NCBI GenBank assembly: GCA_009779675.1
Contig: WRDS01000006.1
Coordinates: 1 to 38,015, forward strand
Source: Coriobacteriia bacterium
GTDB lineage: Bacteria > Actinomycetota > Coriobacteriia > Anaerosomatales > PHET01
DNA: 38,015 nucleotides
Direction of reading: 5' to 3'
In this document: in pieces, positions 32,161 to 38,015 of the stretch
Position numbering within the stretch: position 1 is the first letter of the stretch
Layout: each line of letters starts with the position of its first letter
The notes under the pieces: model-generated
What the model saw: only the letters and a program-made list of their open reading frames with translations
Database searches by the model: none
What the model was told of the DNA's origin: nothing
Position numbers and translations under genes: made by a program

Positions 32161-32958
32161 CTATTTCTTTTTTTTCTTCTTTTTCTTCGCTTTTTGTGGA
32201 GCCGCTTGCTGGTTTTTTGGAGTTGGTGCTGGCTCTTCTGCCGCAACAGCCTTTTGGGGCTGCTCATTCTTCGCAAACTTAAGGGTCAGCTGCTGCTGGA
32301 TAACACCCCAAAGGCTTGAGATGTCCCAGTATAAAAGAACGCCTGCGGGAGCAGTCCAGCCAAAGAACAGCATGAGAGCAGCCATATAGGCACCCATTAT
32401 CTTTTGTTGCTTTTCGCCAGGCATCAATGCTTGCGGCAACCAGACGCTTAACCCAAACAATACAACAAGAACAATATACGGAAGAGCGGCAACGAGCCCC
32501 CTGTCTGAAAAAACCGAGCTAGGGGTGTGAGAGATATCTGGTATTAGGAAATAAAATTTCCCAATGGTGCCCGTCTTTGTGAGATAAGCCATCAGCAAAC
32601 CCGGCTTTGCTTTGGTTCCGCCAATAACCTGATATAGGGCGAACAGGAGCGGCATCTGCAAGAGCATAGGCAGGCAACCACTTAAGGGATTCACCTTATT
32701 TTCTTGGTAAAACTTAAGTGTTTCTTCTTGAAGCTTCTCTTTGTCATTGGCGTATTTTTTTTGAAGCTCTTTGATTTTTGGTTGGATGCGCTGCATCTCG
32801 TATGTGGATCGCGTTTGTTTGATTGTCAGAGGGGTAAGCGCCAACCGGACAAGAACGGTCAGCACGATGATCGACATGCCCCAATCGCCCACATGCCCCT
32901 GGATCTGCACCAAAAACTGAAAAATCAACTCTTTAAACTGATCCCATATCATTGACAC
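32161..32958 (-). CDS. yidC: Membrane protein insertase YidC
   Basis: The 265-residue product is a YidC/Oxa1 insertase with five hydrophobic segments. Motifs include WGMSIIVLTVLVRLALTPL with the conserved hydrophilic-groove arginine, NPLSGCLPMLLQMPLLFALYQ and the C-terminal WTAPAGVLLYWDISSLWGVIQQ. The tail is strongly basic and ends in eight lysines, as expected for ribosome contact in proteins without a separate SRP link. GTG 32958 is preceded by GAGGAG at 8 bases. No signal peptide or lipobox is evident. It lies 29 bases after yidD. Confidence 0.95.
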   Translation of the reverse strand: MSMIWDQFKELIFQFLVQIQGHVGDWGMSIIVLTVLVRLALTPLTIKQTRSTYEMQRIQPKIKELQKKYANDKEKLQEETLKFYQENKVNPLSGCLPMLLQMPLLFALYQVIGGTKAKPGLLMAYLTKTGTIGKFYFLIPDISHTPSSVFSDRGLVAALPYIVLVVLFGLSVWLPQALMPGEKQQKIMGAYMAALMLFFGWTAPAGVLLYWDISSLWGVIQQQLTLKFAKNEQPQKAVAAEEPAPTPKNQQAAPQKAKKKKKKKK

Positions 32959-32987
32959 AGTAAGATCTCCTCGGCATTAAAAATAAA

Positions 32988-33230
32988 TTAAGGGACTGGA
33001 TCCCAACCCCCTGGGTGGAACGGGTGGCATTTTGCAATTCGCTTAACAGCAAGCCAGCCGCCACGCAAAAACCCGTGCTTTTCAATTGACCCTGATGCAT
33101 ACGCCGAACAAGTCGGTACAAAGCGGCATGCAGACGGAAACAGGGGTGAGACAAGAACGCGATAACATTGAATGAGAATTATGGCGCAGCGTTTGGGAAG
33201 TTCAAAGACTATCCGGCCAACGGCCTTCAT
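32988..33230 (-). CDS. yidD: Membrane protein insertion efficiency factor YidD
   Basis: The 80-residue product carries the family core [20 protein letters not shown] and the closing [13 protein letters not shown]. It helps YidC-dependent insertion. The ATG follows the rnpA stop with no spacing, and its GGAGGAG lies inside the rnpA end, so the two are coupled. Confidence 0.95.
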   Translation of the reverse strand: MKAVGRIVFELPKRCAIILIQCYRVLVSPLFPSACRFVPTCSAYASGSIEKHGFLRGGWLAVKRIAKCHPFHPGGWDPVP

Positions 33231-33572
33231 TTATGATACTCCTCCTTTGGCTCTCATAGTACCCATAGTATGGAGAAGCGTCTTTGCCACCACGCCCGAT
33301 GATGAACCAGCAGTTCTTTGTTTGGCGATAAGGACTACGTCTTTCCCGGGCCACGGCCCACCACATGCCTGAAGCGCTGCCCTCAAAACTCGTTTGGCCC
33401 TATTCCTGATCACCGCATTGCCCAGCTTTTTGCCTGCAATGTACGCGACGCGACCTTTTGGGTCGCGTCCTGGGGGGGTTAAGGCAACAAGTGCAATGAA
33501 ATGTGCGGTGTGGATCCAGCTCGCTGACTTAAACACTCGGTCAATCTCGCGGGATGACCGGATAGTACTCAT
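33231..33572 (-). CDS. rnpA: Ribonuclease P protein component
   Basis: The 113-residue basic protein has FKSASWIHTAHFIALVAL and the RNR-type motif IRNRAKRVLRAALQ that binds RNase P RNA for tRNA 5' processing. The ATG lies 6 bases after rpmH and has a poor Shine-Dalgarno, so translation probably depends on coupling to rpmH. Confidence 0.93.
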   Translation of the reverse strand: MSTIRSSREIDRVFKSASWIHTAHFIALVALTPPGRDPKGRVAYIAGKKLGNAVIRNRAKRVLRAALQACGGPWPGKDVVLIAKQRTAGSSSGVVAKTLLHTMGTMRAKGGVS

Positions 33573-33578
33573 CGCAAA

Positions 33579-33713
33579 TCAGGCGCTGAGCACGCTGCGG
33601 CCTTTACGTCGCCTCGCAGCGAGCACCCTGCGCCCACCCCGAGTTGCCATGCGCGCACGGAAGCCATGGGTCTTTGCCCGCTTCCGGTTATTTGGTTGAT
33701 ACGTCCTTTTCAC
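33579..33713 (-). CDS. rpmH: 50S ribosomal protein L34
   Basis: The 44-residue product [18 protein letters not shown]... (with the start codon GTG) is full-length L34, rich in Arg and Lys and ending GRSVLSA. A perfect AGGAGG lies 5 bases before the GTG. It is first in the rpmH-rnpA-yidD-yidC-jag operon, divergent from dnaA. Confidence 0.98.
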   Translation of the reverse strand: MKRTYQPNNRKRAKTHGFRARMATRGGRRVLAARRRKGRSVLSA

Positions 33714-33733
33714 AAATACCTCCTAAGGCCCTA

Positions 33734-33787
33734 GCCCTGATCAGGGCAAAGCCAAGTGATTATATGGGCGGGCATTCTCTTAGTCAA
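33734..33787 (-). promoter_or_regulatory. rpmH operon promoter and leader palindrome
   Basis: On the minus strand TTGACT (33787-33782), exactly 17 bases, and TATAAT (33764-33759) make a near-consensus strong promoter. Just downstream of the expected start is the 14-bp palindrome GCCCTGATCAGGGC (33734-33747), which could be a small hairpin or an operator in the leader. Confidence 0.8.
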
Positions 33788-34240
33788 GCAGCACTACAGT
33801 AGCGGCATTGCGGCGGTGTCGGCTGGTGTCGGCGGCGCAAACAGGACGCTGACGGCTCCGATGGTTGCTGATGGCCGTTTAACGCCAGCGGCTTTCGCGG
33901 GCACTCGTTATTTGAGGCGCTACAGCGTTAGGCTCTGATGGTAGCCCGTGGATCGCCCATGCCGGTCGCCCATTGCCGATGGGCGCAACGGCCGCCCGCA
34001 ACCAAACCCCGCTGCGCAATCAACATTCTTGCGCCGAGCAACAGTTCCTGAGTAGTTGTTCGGCCAAGAAAAACCGCCATTCATCGCCACGCTCAAACAG
34101 CCTCCATGCACCAAACAGCAGGATGCCGCAGCATGGCAGCTGTCGATGTGCGCGACAAGCATGCGACTGCCTGCCTGTTGCGCCCGTCCATTCCCCCTAA
34201 ACTCACTTGTTAAAAAAAGTTGAATGCGCCCAAAAAACTG
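33788..34240. other. Gene-free stretch of the rpmH-dnaA spacer
   Basis: This is the GC-richer half of the 922-base gap between rpmH and dnaA. No reading frame with coding character was found. One hairpin is visible: CGCCCAT-N5-ATGGGCG (33967-33985), with another CGCCCAT just before it at 33954. No DnaA box was noted here. Confidence 0.6.
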
Positions 34241-34635
34241 TTGGCAATTCTGTGGATACTGTGGAAAACGCAGGACTGACCCGCCAATGGTTGTGGATAA
34301 AACTCTTTGCCCGCTTGCCGGGAACGTTTTTAGTGACTACTCTCCTCAGTATTAAAAAACGCTGTGCAAAACACTAATTGCAACCGTTTGTCTTTGATTT
34401 TCGACCGTTTGTCTTTTAAAACTTGCTTTTGCTTTGATTCCTGCAAAAAGTCGCTGTCTTGCTTTTCGTCTCTACAGCCTTAAATTTAATCCGGCAGTAT
34501 AAACGTTTATCTTTCGCACACATTTCCACAGGTTTCAGCCGCACGATGATGGATACACCGGCCTTGAGCGGTAGTGTTGCTGTTGGCTTGCTCCAACACC
34601 GTCCGCCAGTAGAAAAATTTTTATTTGGGGTACCT
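34241..34635. other. Replication origin, dnaA-upstream part (oriC)
   Basis: DnaA boxes cluster here: TGTGGATAC (34251-34259), TGTGGAAAA (34260-34268), the perfect complement of TTATCCACA, TGTGGATAA (34292-34300), and a weaker ATTTCCACA (34522-34530). Between them is a T-rich strand (34320-34460) suited to unwinding. Within it ACCGTTTGTCTTT occurs at 34383-34395 and 34404-34416, exactly 21 bases apart, with a variant at 34502-34514. The arrangement upstream of dnaA, divergent from rpmH, is the usual oriC position. Confidence 0.85.
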
Positions 34636-36003
34636 ATGACAGTCTCTTCAGTAAACCTATCGCAGGTCTGGGAAAACGTCCGAGAGGCCGTAAAAGACGA
34701 CTTGAGCGCTCCCCATAAAACCTGGCTTGACCATACTGTCCCGTTGTTGGCCAACGACGACGGTTTCGTAGTCGGCGTTCCAAATAAATGGACGCTGGAC
34801 TGGCTGGAGGAAAGACTCTCCCCGCAGCTCAATGCCGCCCTGAAGCAAGCCACGGGTTCGGATATGGCGATCCGGCTTGTGGTAAACCAGGCAGCGGCCC
34901 AAGACTATGAGGCCGCAGCAAGCGGCACCGCTCCAGCCCCCCGGGAAGAGGAGCTGCTTCAAACGGCCTTGCTCCAAGATGAGTTTGAGCCCAAATATAC
35001 GTTTGACTCTTTTGTGGTTGGCGAATCAAACGCATTCGCAAGAAACGCCGCCCTCGCTGTCGCTGAGCAGCCCGGCCTAAAATATAACCCGCTATTCCTC
35101 TGGGGAGGGCCAGGCCTCGGGAAAACCCACCTTCTGCAGGCTATCGGCGCATATGTCGCACGCCACTTCCCCCACAGGAAAGTAACGTACGTTTCCTCCG
35201 AGCAGTTCACAAATGATTTTGTCGGCTCGCTCAGGGCTAAGACCACGGACAGTTTCCGCAAGAAATACCGCTCGGTGGATGTGCTCCTTATCGACGATGT
35301 TCAATTCATGGAAAGGAAAGATGGTGTTCAGGAGCAATTCTTCAACACTTTTAACGAGTTGCACAATCATCGGAAGGCTATCGTTCTTGCCTCAGACCGC
35401 CCTCCTAAAGATATCAATATGGAGGAACGCTACCGAAGCCGCTTTGCGTGGGGTCTTCAGGCAGACATCCAGCCTCCAAACTATGTGACCCGCCTGGCTA
35501 TCCTGCAGCAGTTTGTTGAATCGCAGCAGGTTGTTTTTGATGACGATGCCTTGACGTACATAGCGGAAAGGGCAACCCCTAACATCCGCGAGATGGAAGG
35601 GGCGATCATCCGCATCACCGCATATTGCGAGTTATTGAAGAAGAGCTCTGTTGATCGTCTTTGCGCCGAACAGGTCACGTGCGACCTGTTCCCAGACTGC
35701 TCGCACCGACCCATCTCGATCGCTATGATCCAACGAGAGGTGTGCCGCTACTACAATATATCCCCCTCGGAGATAATCGGCAGCAAGCGCTCGCATAGCA
35801 TCGTTTTTCCTCGGCAGATAGCTATGTATCTTTCGCGCGAGCTAACAGATCTGTCACTGCCTAAAATCGGATCTGAGTTTGGCGGGCGTGACCACACGAC
35901 CGTCATGCACGCGCAAGACAAGATAAAGAAACTTATGGGTTCTGACCGAGAGGTTTTTAACCAAGTCCAACAATTGACTAACATCATCAAGCAAAAGGGC
36001 TGA
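34636..36003 (+). CDS. dnaA: Chromosomal replication initiator DnaA
   Basis: The 455-residue AAA+ protein opens the origin. Domain I is at the N-terminus (VWENVREAVKDDLS). Walker A is GGPGLGKTHLLQAIG, Walker B VLLIDDVQF, and the DnaA-box-binding domain IV ends with GGRDHTTVMHAQDKI. ATG 34636 is chosen because the following residues match the DnaA N-terminus and the 59 upstream in-frame residues are translated origin DNA; the Shine-Dalgarno (GGGG at 34627-34630) is weak. Probably autoregulated through the nearby DnaA boxes. Confidence 0.97.
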   Translation: MTVSSVNLSQVWENVREAVKDDLSAPHKTWLDHTVPLLANDDGFVVGVPNKWTLDWLEERLSPQLNAALKQATGSDMAIRLVVNQAAAQDYEAAASGTAPAPREEELLQTALLQDEFEPKYTFDSFVVGESNAFARNAALAVAEQPGLKYNPLFLWGGPGLGKTHLLQAIGAYVARHFPHRKVTYVSSEQFTNDFVGSLRAKTTDSFRKKYRSVDVLLIDDVQFMERKDGVQEQFFNTFNELHNHRKAIVLASDRPPKDINMEERYRSRFAWGLQADIQPPNYVTRLAILQQFVESQQVVFDDDALTYIAERATPNIREMEGAIIRITAYCELLKKSSVDRLCAEQVTCDLFPDCSHRPISIAMIQREVCRYYNISPSEIIGSKRSHSIVFPRQIAMYLSRELTDLSLPKIGSEFGGRDHTTVMHAQDKIKKLMGSDREVFNQVQQLTNIIKQKG

Positions 36004-36015
36004 CCGTTATATGTG

Positions 36016-36039
36016 CCCATAACCGTATACGGTTATGGG
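36016..36039. repeat. 24-bp perfect palindrome just after dnaA
   Basis: The arm CCCATAACCGTA is followed directly by its exact complement, 12 bases after the dnaA stop. With no T-run after it and no loop, it looks more like a protein-binding site than a terminator, although a cruciform or hairpin is possible. Confidence 0.9.
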
Positions 36040-36302
36040 GCTTAAGGTTTGGAGCCGATGGTTTATGTGGTTCAATAGTGTTGTTGATGCCATTGTGGAA
36101 CAGGTGGGGAAAAGCTGTTTATTAGGGTTGTTTTTTGTTGATAGGAAATTGCCTTGTGGATCATGTGGACAGGTGAAACCATTTGCCCACAGGGGGAATT
36201 GGCAAGATACACCGTCTCTCACCAGCTTGTTTTTTGGTTATGCACATATACACAGCCCTTATTAGTGTGTAATAGAAGTGTTTAAATAAAAGAGAGGTAC
36301 TA
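36040..36302. other. dnaA-dnaN spacer with DnaA boxes (second oriC part)
   Basis: DnaA-box-like 9-mers occur at 36094-36102 (TGTGGAACA), 36155-36163 (TGTGGATCA) and 36238-36246 (TTATGCACA, a full match to TTATNCACA). Boxes on both sides of dnaA indicate a bipartite origin. The last 30 bases are the dnaN leader with AGAGAGG before the start. Confidence 0.7.
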
Positions 36303-37403
36303 ATGAAGCTGAGTATCGCAAAAAGTGAGTTGCTTAGTTCACTTAACACTGTTTCAAAAGGAATGTCCTCCCGCTCGACCCTCCCTATCCTGTCTGGCGT
36401 TCACCTTGATGCAAAAGCAGGGAAGCTCACCCTTCAAGCAACCGATCTCGAGGTATCAGTTCGGCATATACGGCCGGCTCTTATTGAGTTGGATGGGACA
36501 GTGGTCGTCCCAGGCAAACTCTTCTCTGATATTATCCGGCTTCTTCCTGACGCTGCGGTCACGCTGGAGTTAAATGAGGGTTCGCTGCAGATAACATGCC
36601 AGCAATCCACATTCACCATACGCACCCTCAGCGCCGATGACTTCCCGAAGTTCCCAGAGCTCAACGTTGAAAAAAGCGCTGCTTTACCCGCAAGCGTGCT
36701 TGATGCCATGGTGAAGCGGGTGTCGAAAGCGGTCAGCAAAGACGAGACCAGGGCAGTGTTGACCGGTGTCCTTTTTGTGATCGAGGGGGCCACCGTAAGG
36801 ATGGTTGCTACAGACAGCTACCGCTTGGCTCTGATAGAACGCGTGCTGGAGGCACCCCTCAAAGAGGATCTAGAGGCCGTTATCCCCGGCAGGGCTCTTG
36901 ACGAGGTGGCAAGGCTTGCTGATTCAGAAAGCGATATCCAAATCGGCCTCTCGCAAAACCAGGTAGTCTTTGAGTTTGACGACACCACATTCATTACCCG
37001 GAGGGTCGAGGGCAGTTTTCCGAATTACAAACAGCTTATTCCTAAAGAGACCAGCTGTTTTATTGATGTTTCCACCGAGGAGTTCTTGCTGGCGGTCAAG
37101 AGGGTATCCCTTCTCGCGCTCCAGAACTCTCCCTTGCGCCTATCTTTCCAGGCGAAAGAACAGACCTTGTCCCTCTCTTCCGCTGCTCAAGAGGTTGGGG
37201 ATGCAGCCGAGGATGTTATGGCAAAAATCGACGGCGGAGACATAGAGATCGCATTCAATCATACCTTCCTCATCGACGGGCTTTCCTCTGTGCCCACCGA
37301 GACAACTAGGATTGAGCTGCAGTCGTCGCTTAAACCCGGCCTCCTAAAAAGCGTTGAAGGAGACCCTTTCCTGTACTTGCTGATGCCCGTCAGGCTGGGA
37401 TGA
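36303..37403 (+). CDS. dnaN: DNA polymerase III beta subunit (sliding clamp)
   Basis: The 366-residue product has the three-part clamp structure. Visible family stretches are SRSTLPILSGVHLDA, ATDLEVSV, FPEL, VATDSYRLAL, FPNYKQLIP and the C-terminal end YLLMPVRL. It encircles DNA and tethers the polymerase. AGAGAGG lies 5 bases before ATG 36303. The stop overlaps the recF start by ATGA. Confidence 0.97.
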   Translation: MKLSIAKSELLSSLNTVSKGMSSRSTLPILSGVHLDAKAGKLTLQATDLEVSVRHIRPALIELDGTVVVPGKLFSDIIRLLPDAAVTLELNEGSLQITCQQSTFTIRTLSADDFPKFPELNVEKSAALPASVLDAMVKRVSKAVSKDETRAVLTGVLFVIEGATVRMVATDSYRLALIERVLEAPLKEDLEAVIPGRALDEVARLADSESDIQIGLSQNQVVFEFDDTTFITRRVEGSFPNYKQLIPKETSCFIDVSTEEFLLAVKRVSLLALQNSPLRLSFQAKEQTLSLSSAAQEVGDAAEDVMAKIDGGDIEIAFNHTFLIDGLSSVPTETTRIELQSSLKPGLLKSVEGDPFLYLLMPVRLG

Positions 37404-38015
37404 GCGATGTGGGCCTATCTGTAACCCGTGTCACAATCGACGGGTTCCGCAGCTACAAAACAGCCATAATTGAGCCCGATCCCCATCTAACGGTCTTCGT
37501 GGGGCCGAATGCGGTCGGCAAGACAAACCTGATCGAGGCGCTGCAGATCCTTACCGCGACCGAGTCTTTCCGCAAACCCCAATGGTCAGAAGTGGTGAAC
37601 TGGGAGAAGCAGGATGCCTGCTTATGCTTGATTGCCGAGGGAGACGGAAGATCTTTGGAGATCGCGCTCACCATCACACGCGCCGGTAAGCGGGTCTACC
37701 AAATAAACGGTAAGCCGAAAAAGAGGCTTGCTGAGGTAATAGGGGTGTTCCCAAGTGTCACGTTCACCCCCGATGACCTGCGCCTCATTAAGGACTCGGC
37801 GGACAAGAGGAGAGGGGCGCTCGATAGCCTTGGGGCGCAGCTTTCTCCCGCCTACTTAGACGCAAAGAATGAGTTTGAACGGGTATTGAAGCAAAGGAAT
37901 GCTGCTTTGCGGGCAGAAGTGATAGATCAAGAAGAGCTGTCTGTCTGGTCAGAACGCCTTGTTTCCTCAGGGGCGCGGCTATTTAGTGCGCGCGCACGGC
38001 TATTCGAACGGCTTG
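37400..38015 (+). CDS. recF: RecF recombination protein, 5' part (runs off the window)
   Basis: The open frame begins with an ATG overlapping the dnaN stop (ATGA) and continues to the last base with no stop, giving ~205 residues of an expected 360-400. It has VTIDGFRSYKTA, the Walker A GPNAVGKTNLIEAL and SVTFTPDDLRLIKDSADKRR, all typical of RecF, an SMC-like ATPase that promotes RecA loading at gaps. The C-terminal half, including the signature motif and Walker B, is outside. Confidence 0.95.
   Translation, partial: MSDVGLSVTRVTIDGFRSYKTAIIEPDPHLTVFVGPNAVGKTNLIEALQILTATESFRKPQWSEVVNWEKQDACLCLIAEGDGRSLEIALTITRAGKRVYQINGKPKKRLAEVIGVFPSVTFTPDDLRLIKDSADKRRGALDSLGAQLSPAYLDAKNEFERVLKQRNAALRAEVIDQEELSVWSERLVSSGARLFSARARLFERL

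Noticed and set aside
33788-34240. Small genes in the rpmH-dnaA gap
   Set aside because: Frames of 60-80 codons have no ribosome site and no coding character; origin spacers normally lack genes.
34459-34635. N-terminal extension of dnaA by 59 codons
   Set aside because: The extension translates origin DNA including a DnaA box and has no similarity to DnaA domain I.

Overview
The window looks like the replication-origin region of a high-GC actinobacterium, most probably class Coriobacteriia. The clues are the rpmH-rnpA-yidD-yidC-jag / dnaA-dnaN-recF arrangement, a surface protein with RCC1 blades plus three CWB2 cell-wall-binding repeats, a PafB/PafC-like WYL regulator pair, and a two-subunit iron-sulphur L-serine dehydratase. 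The taxonomic call is inference; no rRNA or tRNA gene is seen.

Left part (1-8.1 kb): the ragged end of what looks like an IS21-type element, then a PafBC-like pair of WYL regulators facing a DinG-type helicase fused to a DEDDh exonuclease. The helicase shares a divergent promoter region, which carries a repeated motif, with a secreted seven-blade RCC1 / Ig-like / CWB2 protein.

8.1-13.3 kb: the serine dehydratase genes sdaAB and sdaAA flank an oppositely oriented ferrous-iron operon (feoA, feoB and a small Cys-rich gene overlapping feoB by ATGA). sdaAA is followed by a short RCC1 lipoprotein gene that resembles a decayed relative of the large RCC1 protein.

13.4-18.5 kb: a small accessory islet with a YoeB-like toxin, a RelB/DinJ-like antitoxin and a Fic enzyme. 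Then comes a textbook-looking yybP-ykoY (manganese) riboswitch with terminator in front of a SERCA-like P2A cation ATPase.

18.4-28.4 kb: D-Ala-D-Ala ligase with an acidic membrane protein of unknown function, rlmN, and the addB-addA helicase-nuclease genes.

28.4-33.7 kb, all on the minus strand: two origin-linked operons, rsmG-parA-parB-ytxH (leading into addBA) and rpmH-rnpA-yidD-yidC-jag. A perfect parS sits on the rsmG start codon. 33.7-38 kb: the bipartite oriC around dnaA, then dnaN and the start of recF, which runs off the window. Genes mostly point away from oriC. DNA repair functions (PafBC-like, DinG-like, AddAB, RecF) are unusually dense. The origin-proximal genes look visibly less GC-rich than those to the left. 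No CRISPR array, prophage or complete new defence system was recognised. The least explained items are the feo-linked Cys-rich gene, the RCC1 pair, the acidic membrane protein, and several palindromes and repeats in control regions.
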